The notes under the pieces: generated by a model
Told to the model about the DNA's origin: nothing
The model's database searches: none
Seen by the model: only the letters and a program-made list of their open reading frames with translations
Part shown: positions 38,243 to 45,507 of the stretch, piece after piece
Layout: every line of letters starts with the position of its first letter
How positions within the stretch are numbered: position 1 is the first letter of the stretch
Translations under genes and position numbers: made by a program
From: Butyrivibrio sp. AE2015
GTDB lineage: Bacteria > Bacillota > Clostridia > Lachnospirales > Lachnospiraceae
Reading direction: 5' to 3'
DNA: 64,000 nt
NCBI RefSeq assembly: GCF_000420825.1
Contig: NZ_ATVR01000002.1
Location: 165,207-229,206 of the forward strand

Positions 38243-39226
38243 TTATCCTCTATCGATCAGCGCTGCGCCGATGATACCTACATCTCCGGCATCGCTAATT
38301 CCATGAGCAAGCATGATCTCTGTGTTCTTTTCACTGGTTCTGGAATATATTCCTTTGGCAACCTTCTTTTTAAGATCATCCAGGAAAAGATCTGCTGCCC
38401 TTGTTATACCGCCGCTTAAAACCAACACATCCGGCTGAAGAATATTGATAAGATTTGTTATTCCCTCAGACAGATATGTAGTAAATCCATCAAGAACCTC
38501 CAATGCAAGCCTGTCTTTGCGTCTTACCGCTTCAAAGAATATCTCGCCATCTGCATTTTCTGCTTTTCCACAAAGCTGCCACAGCAAAGACTCCTTATCC
38601 ACATCTTTTTCCATTGCTTCTTTTGCCTGGTTCATAAGTGATGTTGCAGAAGCATAGTCTTCAAAACAACCTTTCCTTCCGCAGTTGCAATCGACGCCGT
38701 CAAGGTTAATTGTCATATGCCCAAACTCTGCTGCCGCAAAATTGACACCTCTAAGCAGCTTCCTGTTAATGATGATGCCTCCGCCTATTCCGGTTCCAAG
38801 AGTTACCATCATGAAATTGTCCACATCGTAGCCGCCGGTGATGTACTCACCGATGGCAGCTGCATTTCCATCATTATCAAAAGAGGTCTTGCTTCCGAGC
38901 TCTGTACCCAGTGCTTCTTTTAGCTTTGGTAAAAAAGGTACCTCTTCAAAGCCAAGGTTATTGGCATACATAATCCTGCCTGTGGTCAGCTCCGCTGTTC
39001 CCGGAACGCCCACGCCAATGGCTTCTATATCTGACTCCGACAAGTCCTTATCCACGAGGATCTTCTTTATAGTCAGTGCAATGGCATCTATCATCTGCTC
39101 AGGCTCACTTGCCTCAGATGTTTTTATGGATGTCTTAACAACTATGTTGTAAGCCTCATCGACTAGTCCTATTGCAATATTTGTTCCGCCAACATCTACG
39201 CCTATTCTATACATGTCTTTTCCCAC
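38243..39226 (-). CDS. ROK-family sugar kinase
   Basis: A 327-residue ROK protein with ATP loop GVDVGGTNIAIGLVD, the catalytic segment FDNDGNAAAIGEY, and the zinc motif region EFGHMTINLDG..CNCGRKGCFEDYAS. No helix-turn-helix precedes it, so it is a kinase rather than a repressor. Glucose, mannose or another hexose are all possible substrates. The start is GTG at 39226 or ATG four codons later; neither has a clear advantage. It lies 16 bp after the GH105 gene. Confidence 0.9.
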   Translation of the reverse strand: MGKDMYRIGVDVGGTNIAIGLVDEAYNIVVKTSIKTSEASEPEQMIDAIALTIKKILVDKDLSESDIEAIGVGVPGTAELTTGRIMYANNLGFEEVPFLPKLKEALGTELGSKTSFDNDGNAAAIGEYITGGYDVDNFMMVTLGTGIGGGIIINRKLLRGVNFAAAEFGHMTINLDGVDCNCGRKGCFEDYASATSLMNQAKEAMEKDVDKESLLWQLCGKAENADGEIFFEAVRRKDRLALEVLDGFTTYLSEGITNLINILQPDVLVLSGGITRAADLFLDDLKKKVAKGIYSRTSEKNTEIMLAHGISDAGDVGIIGAALIDRG

Positions 39227-39242
39227 ATCTTCTCAAGTATTA

Positions 39243-40334
39243 TCAAGCTTTCAACACCTCTAAAAGGAACAGCATTGCCAGGGCCTGTCCATAAGGCATT
39301 GGCTTGATCTCAATCTGCTTGTAGAAGTCCTTGGATTCGCGTCCCATTGGTGTTCCGTAAGAAACCTGATTAACAGTTCCGTCTTCTGCTATATTGTCCA
39401 GCACAGGTGCAAGTGCCTTCAGCGCAATCTCTTTGTACTTGGGATCAATAAGTCCCATTCTCACTGCCTTTAATATACCATAGGCAAATCCGCATGTAGC
39501 GCTGGTCTCCACATAAGAAGTCGCATCATCTACAAGTGTGTGCCACATTCCGCTTTCATCCTGATACTTCTCAAGTGCCTCAACCTGAGCATTAAGAGCT
39601 TCTATCAAAAATCTTCTATCAGCACCTTCAACTTTGGCAATTGACAGATACTCGGGCACTGCCATTGTAAACCAGCAGTTTCCACGACCCCAGAGAGCTT
39701 CTGCGAAGTTGTGATTTCCTTTAAATGTCCATCCATGGAACAAAAGACCTGTCTTATGATCTACCAGGTATTTGATATGTAAAAGGAACTGATATCTGGC
39801 TTCCTGTCTGTATTCGTCGTTATCTTCTATTTCTCCCATGCTGGCAAGAAACATAACTGTCATGAAAAGAGTATCATCCCAGAGCTCCTGATCATTTTCG
39901 CTATCTGAAGTTCTGTGAGTAAAACCGCCTTCTTTAGTTCTTACAAAATCCTTCATTATAGCTTCTGCCCACTCATGACAAACTTTTCTATATGTAGGGT
40001 TCTCTTTTTCCTTAAGGATAAAAGATAAAGGAAGGAGAGGAGCTGTTGTATTTATGTTTTTTGCAGGAAGGCCAAGAGAAATCTCTTTTTCATAGAACTG
40101 ATTAAGAAATTCGAGATACTCCTCTTTTCCTGTCTCTTCATACATCTGTAAGAGGCCATAAAGTCCGACGCCCTGAGTCCACTCCCAGTGCTGATATCTT
40201 GACACATCATCTCCTGCCAGATTCTTTGACTTCATATTTTCCAAAAAGTATTCATCATCCTCGTAAAGGAATTTCTGGAAACTGTCTGCCAGAATTTTTA
40301 ATGTGTTTTCAATCTTTTCATTATCGACTTTCAT
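39243..40334 (-). CDS. Unsaturated uronyl hydrolase, GH105 (YteR/YesR-like)
   Basis: GH105 enzymes hydrolyse the 4,5-unsaturated uronic acid left at oligosaccharide ends by polysaccharide lyases. The 363-residue protein has the (alpha/alpha)6 barrel signatures ELWDDTLFM (151-158), where an aspartate is catalytic, and ALWGRGNCWFTMAVPEY. There is no signal peptide, so it is intracellular, like YteR and YesR. It is the first gene of a four-gene operon and is divergent from an AraC regulator with only 35 bp between starts. AAAGAGG precedes ATG. Confidence 0.9.
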   Translation of the reverse strand: MKVDNEKIENTLKILADSFQKFLYEDDEYFLENMKSKNLAGDDVSRYQHWEWTQGVGLYGLLQMYEETGKEEYLEFLNQFYEKEISLGLPAKNINTTAPLLPLSFILKEKENPTYRKVCHEWAEAIMKDFVRTKEGGFTHRTSDSENDQELWDDTLFMTVMFLASMGEIEDNDEYRQEARYQFLLHIKYLVDHKTGLLFHGWTFKGNHNFAEALWGRGNCWFTMAVPEYLSIAKVEGADRRFLIEALNAQVEALEKYQDESGMWHTLVDDATSYVETSATCGFAYGILKAVRMGLIDPKYKEIALKALAPVLDNIAEDGTVNQVSYGTPMGRESKDFYKQIEIKPMPYGQALAMLFLLEVLKA

Positions 40335-40363
40335 TTGATACCTCTTTCTTTTTCATATATACT
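40335..40363 (+). promoter_or_regulatory. Promoter of the AraC-type gene
   Basis: TTGATA (40335-40340), a 17-bp spacer and TATACT (40358-40363) give a near-consensus promoter. The ATG at 40370 lies where transcription should begin, and no ribosome binding site precedes it, so the mRNA may be leaderless. The -35 starts one base after the divergent GH105 start codon. Confidence 0.6.
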
Positions 40364-40369
40364 ATTCTC

Positions 40370-41272
40370 ATGCTTATAAATGACAGTGTTTATTACGAAG
40401 ACAACCACTATATAATTATCAACAACATCCCTAACAATATTTTTTACTATATTGATTATGATAAAAGAGATGCCTCTATAAACATGGAGTTCCAGCATCT
40501 CCATCCATATTACGAGATGTTGATCCTTCTTGCGCCGAATGCTACTCATCTTATTGAAGGTGTTCCCTACAATATTCACATGGGTGACATTGTTCTTTTG
40601 GCGCCTTCTGTCATGCATAAATCTGTTTATTACAAGGGCGAACCCAGCAAAAGAATCATCATTGACTTCATGTATGAGCTGAACAGCCCTGAAACAGCTG
40701 ATGCCTACGCTGAAATACTTCAGCCTTTCAAAAGTGAGGTTCCTATATTCAGGTTTGATCTTGAGGACCGACAGAAACTTATCGATATTCTCAACTCACT
40801 TTTTATCTTTTCAAAAGAGCATCAGTACTATGGCAACCCTGCCGATGAATTTTACATTCATACCAAGTTCCAGGAGTTTTTATACACTCTTTACAGTCTG
40901 AAGGATAAAAATCTCTACACCAATGACCAGAGCTATAACTCTATAGAGCAGAAGATGTATGAAGTTTCATCCTATATACACGCTCATTACAATGAAGATA
41001 TTTCTCTTAATACCCTTTCAGAGCAGTTCTTCGTGAGCCCGAGCTACCTGTCCCGTGTATTTAAGCAGGTTACCGGATTTAATCTGTCCAACTACATTCA
41101 GCTCACCAGGATTAAGAACGCTCAATATCGTCTGGTTTCATCAAACGATAAGATTTCAGTTATTTCTGAAGAATGCGGTTTCGCTTCGTTTTCTCAGTTC
41201 AACCGCATCTTCAATAAAGTAGCAGGAACTTCGCCAAGGCAGTATAGGCAAACTGCTATCACTCACAAATAA
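40370..41272 (+). CDS. AraC-family transcriptional regulator
   Basis: A 300-residue regulator with an N-terminal cupin-like sensor domain (FQHLHPYYEMLILLAPNATHLIEG, HMGDIVLLAPSVMHKS) and a C-terminal double helix-turn-helix (about 205-300) ending in the family motif GFASFSQFNRIFNKVAGTSPRQYR. ATG at 40370 is chosen because earlier in-frame ATGs overlap the GH105 gene on the other strand and the promoter sits just before it. Divergent placement makes it the likely activator of the GH105-ROK-lyase-like-iolC operon. Confidence 0.92.
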   Translation: MLINDSVYYEDNHYIIINNIPNNIFYYIDYDKRDASINMEFQHLHPYYEMLILLAPNATHLIEGVPYNIHMGDIVLLAPSVMHKSVYYKGEPSKRIIIDFMYELNSPETADAYAEILQPFKSEVPIFRFDLEDRQKLIDILNSLFIFSKEHQYYGNPADEFYIHTKFQEFLYTLYSLKDKNLYTNDQSYNSIEQKMYEVSSYIHAHYNEDISLNTLSEQFFVSPSYLSRVFKQVTGFNLSNYIQLTRIKNAQYRLVSSNDKISVISEECGFASFSQFNRIFNKVAGTSPRQYRQTAITHK

Positions 41273-41296
41273 ATGCAGGTGTGACACATATTTCAA

Positions 41297-42985
41297 TTAC
41301 CCGCAAATAACGGGATTAGAAATAGCAAGGTTTGTACAATCACTCTTTGCAATGAAATATACAAAACGGTCTTCTTTTATGGTCTGTTCTATTTTCTGGC
41401 TGTAATCGTAGAAGCCGTTTTCTTTTTTTGCATCAAGCTCTATTTCTTTTAACAGGCCATTCTCAGAATGAACTTCCAACTTTGTAAGTTCTCTGTTTGA
41501 TAAAAGCTTTAGATCTATATGGAGCTCTTTTTCGCCGCAGAGCTTCTCACCTGGAAGCTTGCCATTAACAGTCGGAATAAGTATTGGTCCGTTAGTTAAG
41601 AAGCTGTGTCCACTCTTTAGAGTCTGTAAAAGATTTTTCTGCTCCCTGTCTTTACCGGCATGAATGTAAGTTCTGACGCCGCCACTTGTAAGGCAGGTCT
41701 CAGCCCATTTCTCAAGTATTGGTAACAGGCTTTCGCATATAAGCTCAAATACATGGACTTCTTCAGGATACTTTTCCTCCAGTTCTGACTTGTTTTCTTT
41801 TATCAAATCGTACGTATCGAGAATATTGTCATAGAGCACGTGGTAATCGTCTGCAGCAATGTTGTGAGTATCACTTCCTGTTGTTGCCGGAAGGAAAAGG
41901 CCTCTTCTAAGGCACTTAAGCCACAGCTCATATGCCGCATAGTCTGTGCTTCCCATCATCATTGGGGCTGAGCCGTTCCATATCTCCATAGTCTCAAAGA
42001 TGTCCAGCATATCCTCAAAATTCGGATTCCAGGAGATCGATCTCTGAAGATCTCTTGGGTGATTTATCTGTGGAAGGCCTCCGTTTGCCTTGATCTCATC
42101 TGTGATCCTCACAAACTCAGCTCTTAAATACTCATCTGTCCTGTGCTCATCATCAGGAATTTTATATATTACATCCTTTTCAACGCCCATCTGCATAACA
42201 TGGCCATTAGATGTAGAAATCTCTTTTGACATTATTGGTGTAAAATCATCTCTCTTGCAGGCTCTCCAATAATCATGGTTGAGCACGTTGTGATGATCGG
42301 AAAGTGCACCATACCTAAGACCCATGGCCATCATGGAATTAGCAACTTCCTTTGGAGATTCAACCACATCATCATCCCCGCCAAACACAGGGCTTGAATA
42401 AATGCAGTGGTGGTGCAGATCTCCGGCAATCCATCCATCATCTGACAGATCAATGAAATGATTTAATTCATACTGTCTTTTTTCATATTTATTTTCTGTT
42501 ACTTCCAAAGAGTCTGTGATGATCTCATACTCACTTCCTTTGGAAATCTCTACTACGTATTGTCCAACAGGAAGCTTTCTTGAAAGGCATCCGTCAAAGC
42601 CGGTAATGTCGCGGATCATGGTTATTTTTCCGTTTACTCTGTTAAAGTTCTCAGGCGTCTCTCCGGGTAATAATTTAAAGAGCTTTACCTGGGCCGGAGT
42701 TCCCTGGCCGTGGCACTTTGTTTCTATATAAATACTTCCGAGGGTTCCGTTTTTATCTACGATTCCATTGTTATGAAATCTGTTTCTATCATTTGTCCCC
42801 GGATAATCTACTTCGTTTACTCTTTTATTTCCTTTAAGTTTGTAGTTTTCCAGTGCATATTTTGTGAATAAAAGTAGTCTATCTGCATCCATGTTGGATA
42901 CGACTACGTCTTTTTTGCCTTCTTCTTTAAATTTCCCCTGCAACAGCCCGATGGCTATTGATAAAAACTTTGTTTCTTTACTCAT
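41297..42985 (-). CDS. PHP-domain metal-dependent hydrolase, CehA/McbA-like
   Basis: A 562-residue protein with a beta-rich N-terminal third, then a PHP metal site starting DLHHHCIYSSPVFGGDDDVVESP (about 180-200) and continuing YGALSDHHN, INHPR and TTGSDTHNIA. CehA/McbA-type PHP proteins include carbamate and other hydrolases and possible phosphoesterases; the substrate here is unknown. No signal peptide is evident. An in-frame ATG at 43096 is ignored because ATG at 42985 follows GAGGAG and starts a clean domain. It has a long structured leader with the same regulatory element as iolD. Confidence 0.78.
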   Translation of the reverse strand: MSKETKFLSIAIGLLQGKFKEEGKKDVVVSNMDADRLLLFTKYALENYKLKGNKRVNEVDYPGTNDRNRFHNNGIVDKNGTLGSIYIETKCHGQGTPAQVKLFKLLPGETPENFNRVNGKITMIRDITGFDGCLSRKLPVGQYVVEISKGSEYEIITDSLEVTENKYEKRQYELNHFIDLSDDGWIAGDLHHHCIYSSPVFGGDDDVVESPKEVANSMMAMGLRYGALSDHHNVLNHDYWRACKRDDFTPIMSKEISTSNGHVMQMGVEKDVIYKIPDDEHRTDEYLRAEFVRITDEIKANGGLPQINHPRDLQRSISWNPNFEDMLDIFETMEIWNGSAPMMMGSTDYAAYELWLKCLRRGLFLPATTGSDTHNIAADDYHVLYDNILDTYDLIKENKSELEEKYPEEVHVFELICESLLPILEKWAETCLTSGGVRTYIHAGKDREQKNLLQTLKSGHSFLTNGPILIPTVNGKLPGEKLCGEKELHIDLKLLSNRELTKLEVHSENGLLKEIELDAKKENGFYDYSQKIEQTIKEDRFVYFIAKSDCTNLAISNPVICG

Positions 42986-43024
42986 GATTGCTCCTCTCTG
43001 TTGTAACTGCAAAATAATGGCACG

Positions 43025-43055
43025 AATTGCTCCGTTGCTCGCAACTCTCGCAATT
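43025..43055 (-). other. Nested hairpin in the PHP-gene leader
   Basis: AATTGC (43025-43030) pairs with GCAATT (43050-43055) and, inside it, GTTGC (43034-43038) with GCAAC (43041-43045). It lies about 40 bp before the PHP start. Nothing else recognisable, including a known riboswitch, was found between it and 43178. Confidence 0.4.
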
Positions 43056-43177
43056 CTAGAACATTCGGAATTCGCACAATAGTGCTTCTTCCTCATATTC
43101 TTCGGGTTTCAAAGCCATAATACTTATCATGCTAGCATGAACGTATTATGTCCTTTCTCCCCTGCCATTAAAAAATG

Positions 43178-43284
43178 TATGACATAGAGCATAATCATAT
43201 CTCCATATCATACATTTTATTTTCATAATCGTGCATTATCTACGCGGTTTTTATGTTATCTATTTAAAAAGATTGCATTTTTTG
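43178..43284 (-). promoter_or_regulatory. Conserved leader element, copy 2 (PHP gene), with TTGCAT box copy 4
   Basis: This is the second copy of the iolD element. Hairpin arms are 43178-43189 and 43201-43212; every difference from copy 1 in the stem keeps pairing through G-T wobble, and the stem extends outward through CATACAT/ATGTATG. The 23-bp identical block is 43233-43255 and the TTGCAT box is 43266-43284, with the same 21- and 11-bp spacings. By eye about four of five positions agree over 107 bp. Confidence 0.65.
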
Positions 43285-43330
43285 TTGTTGCTCTTATGAC
43301 CAGCTTTCACCACAAAGGACAATATTTGCA

Positions 43331-43350
43331 ATCATCAATTGCATTTTTTC
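43331..43350 (-). promoter_or_regulatory. TTGCAT box, copy 5
   Basis: ATCATCAATTGCATTTTTTC matches the right half of the box but lacks the TAAAAC half. It lies ten bases beyond the stop of the 249-residue protein and about 50 bp upstream of copy 4, so it may be an auxiliary site for the same promoter. Confidence 0.35.
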
Positions 43351-43359
43351 GCCCTGTTA

Positions 43360-44109
43360 TTATACCTGAAAATCCCCAAAAACACTGGTCAATGGAGTTG
43401 CCTTGTAGGCATTTAACAAAGCTGCAGCATATTCACTCTGGGAAAGAGTCGTTCCTGCTGCCCCTAAAGTATTCGCTGTAAGAGAATTGGAATTCAAATC
43501 TGCAAGAGTGAGGTCATCGGAGCTACTTGTGCTGCTCTCGGAAGTCCCGCTTATAAGCGTGTTTTGCAAGAGATTTCCAGAAAAGTACGCGGACTGCGCC
43601 AGCTCTTTTAACGCATTCTGAGAAAGAAGCCCGTTGTAGGCGTTCGAGTTGGCTGCTGAATCCCCATCTGTTGAAGTTGACGAGGGCTGTGTTTCTTCAA
43701 CGGCTGAAATTGCAATTCCACTAAGGTCTGCCCCGTGTTCTGCCATATTCTGTAGTATTTCAGCCTTTACATCCACTGTGTGGGATGCGATGTTTTTGGT
43801 AATTTCAGATCGAACATCGACACTTCGGCTTGCTATGTTATTCAGAATTGTCGTTTCAAGATCCATGTCAGTAAATACTGAATTTATTTTGTCAGTCAGG
43901 GCATCCTGAGTTGCTGCGCTGACTTCTGCATCTTCTGCCAAAGAAGACTCACTGCTGTCCTGGGCTGCCTTATTCAGATATTTTTGGAAAGCGGAAACGC
44001 CACTAGAATCTGTGGTATTAGAATCTTCAGATGTAGCCTTGGCTACATCTGAAATAGAATACAAATAATTATTTACCGCACTTACAATCCCCGAAATGCT
44101 CAGTGCCAT
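43360..44109 (-). CDS. Unrecognised Ser/Ala-rich protein with 15-residue repeats
   Basis: I do not recognise this 249-residue protein. It is acidic and rich in Ser, Ala and Thr, with no signal peptide and no membrane segment. Residues about 88-130 carry three tandem 15-residue units: NNIASRSVDVRSEIT, KNIASHTVDVKAEIL and QNMAEHGADLSG. The N-terminus (MALSISGIVSAVNNYLYSISD) is amphipathic and could be an export signal of the flagellar or another non-Sec type; the C-terminus ends ATPLTSVFGDFQV. ATG follows GGGGAG. A palindrome-rich promoter precedes it. Confidence 0.7.
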   Translation of the reverse strand: MALSISGIVSAVNNYLYSISDVAKATSEDSNTTDSSGVSAFQKYLNKAAQDSSESSLAEDAEVSAATQDALTDKINSVFTDMDLETTILNNIASRSVDVRSEITKNIASHTVDVKAEILQNMAEHGADLSGIAISAVEETQPSSTSTDGDSAANSNAYNGLLSQNALKELAQSAYFSGNLLQNTLISGTSESSTSSSDDLTLADLNSNSLTANTLGAAGTTLSQSEYAAALLNAYKATPLTSVFGDFQV

Positions 44110-44172
44110 GATCTTTCTCCCCAGAAATCCTCATAATACTTTTTTATAAATATTCGCCGTTTCTTTAATTAC

Positions 44173-44213
44173 ATTATATAGTCAATAATTGTTTTGTAAA
44201 ACAATATATTGTT
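44173..44213 (-). promoter_or_regulatory. Palindrome-rich promoter of the 249-residue protein
   Basis: On the minus strand a perfect TATAAT (44173-44178) lies 17 bp after a weak TTTTAC -35. TTGTTTTGTAAAACAA (44189-44204, arms of seven) and the perfect palindrome AACAATATATTGTT (44200-44213) overlap each other across the -35 region. This looks like a repressor or activator site array. Confidence 0.55.
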
Positions 44214-44264
44214 TGTATTTGAAAAAATGATCATTTTGCTGATAACATATTTCAATTATTACCT

Positions 44265-45254
44265 TTAGAACCTTCCGGGATAGCCAATTTCCTGGGCTCT
44301 TTCGTTAAGAACCGCTTTTATCCCTTCAGAATCATATATCTGGAATCCCTCGTCCTTAAATCTGACTCCCAGTTCTGCTATATCTGCTTTTCCGGCTTCA
44401 GTTTCTACTTCGCTATAACTATCATCAAATGTATAGAAAGAATAGAAAGAATTTCTTTCCTCATAATTCTGCTCAAAATAATACTCGAGAACAGCCATGT
44501 GCTCGGCATCTATTCCTTCTGTGGAAATCGAAGTTACTGAATCACCCTTATAAATGTCATATGTTTCCATCAAAGAAAGTGTTTCTGACACACCATAAAA
44601 GAATTTATATTCTCCGCTTGCGTCTACGTAAGCATAATCCACATCATGGATATTAGCAGCTGATGCTCCGCCGCTCTCAATTGTTCCATCGGCGTTAACT
44701 GTTACGTATGATCTTTCTGTAGTACTTTGGTCATAGCAAATAACAAATCCATCATTTATTTTTTTGATTATCATATCAAGGCCAAATCCAGCGCTAAGCT
44801 GAGCCTCAACAAGAAGTTCTTCCTCTCCGTCACTTCCGCAATCCACCTTTGAATATGTGATTTCAGCATCCTGCTGAAAATCTTCAATCTTCTTTAAAGC
44901 ATCACATATTTCGTTAACGGTATAACTTTCACCAACTGTGAGTACCTGTGACAGCTCAAAATATCCAGGAACATCGCCTTTTCCAGTGTATTTCACTTTG
45001 GCAGTTCCATTTTCTACATCGGCATATGTCTGCCCATCTGAATTTTCTACTGCATTTCCTGCTCCATTCTCCGCGGTGCTTTCTGATGCAGCTTCTGTTG
45101 TTTTTCCTGTGGTGTTCTCCGCCTTACTTTCTGCTGGAGTATCAATTGAGCTCCATGTCGCGTTCTCCGCATCATTCGCTCCACATCCAGCCATTACCAT
45201 TGCAGCAGCAACCGCCGCTACAGCGATTCCCGCCATTTTCTGATTTCTTTTCAT
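44265..45254 (-). CDS. Putative lipoprotein of unknown function
   Basis: A 329-residue predicted lipoprotein: MKRNQKMAGIAVAAVAAAMV then a cysteine in MAGCGAN, followed by a Thr/Glu/Asn-rich tether to about residue 75. The mature domain (VKYTGKGDVPGYFELSQVLTVGESYTVNEICDAL onward) matches nothing I know. It ends in RAQEIGYPGRF. ATG at 45254 follows GGAGGATGCT; the ATG at 45296 is in the leader. It lies upstream of the 249-residue protein on the same strand, but that gene has its own promoter. Confidence 0.78.
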   Translation of the reverse strand: MKRNQKMAGIAVAAVAAAMVMAGCGANDAENATWSSIDTPAESKAENTTGKTTEAASESTAENGAGNAVENSDGQTYADVENGTAKVKYTGKGDVPGYFELSQVLTVGESYTVNEICDALKKIEDFQQDAEITYSKVDCGSDGEEELLVEAQLSAGFGLDMIIKKINDGFVICYDQSTTERSYVTVNADGTIESGGASAANIHDVDYAYVDASGEYKFFYGVSETLSLMETYDIYKGDSVTSISTEGIDAEHMAVLEYYFEQNYEERNSFYSFYTFDDSYSEVETEAGKADIAELGVRFKDEGFQIYDSEGIKAVLNERAQEIGYPGRF

Positions 45255-45395
45255 AGCATCCTCCTCATAATTTGTATCTATCTTGAAATGCCTCATTTAA
45301 GGCATCTTCAAGTCAAACTGGTGTTTCCATTCCTCATAGCGAAGAACCTGCATACATACATTATAGTCTACCTGTGAAAAAAGCATATGCAAGAA

Positions 45396-45419
45396 CTGCT
45401 AACCTTATTTCATTAGCAG
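45396..45419 (-). terminator. Weak hairpin after the mannosidase gene
   Basis: CTGCTAA and TTAGCAG form a seven-pair stem about 90 bp beyond the GH38 stop. Only TTCTTGC follows, so termination would be weak. Confidence 0.35.
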
Positions 45420-45470
45420 ACACCTTATCTTTTATATTTATTTTAATTCAAAGAATACCAGAGAATAAAA

Positions 45471-45507
45471 TGGCCCTCTAACCCCGTCCCCAAGGGACCA
45501 AAAAGGG
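45471..45507 (-). repeat. GC-rich REP-like palindrome at the mannosidase stop
   Basis: A GC-rich stretch in an AT-rich gap holds GTCCC-N3-GGGAC (45486-45498) and, overlapping the GH38 stop, GACC-N6-GGTC. The two hairpins are mutually exclusive. The GGGGACGGGGTT core resembles short extragenic palindromes linked to IS200-like (Y1) transposases. No transposase is nearby, and the call rests on appearance only. Confidence 0.35.

Noticed and set aside
40199..40369. Earlier start of the AraC gene inside the GH105 gene
   Set aside because: It would overlap GH105 on the opposite strand and place the promoter within the coding region; homologues begin near 40370.
42986..43096. N-terminal extension of the PHP gene from ATG at 43096
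   Set aside because: The extra 37 residues show no domain, overlap a structured leader, and the ATG at 42985 has a good ribosome binding site.
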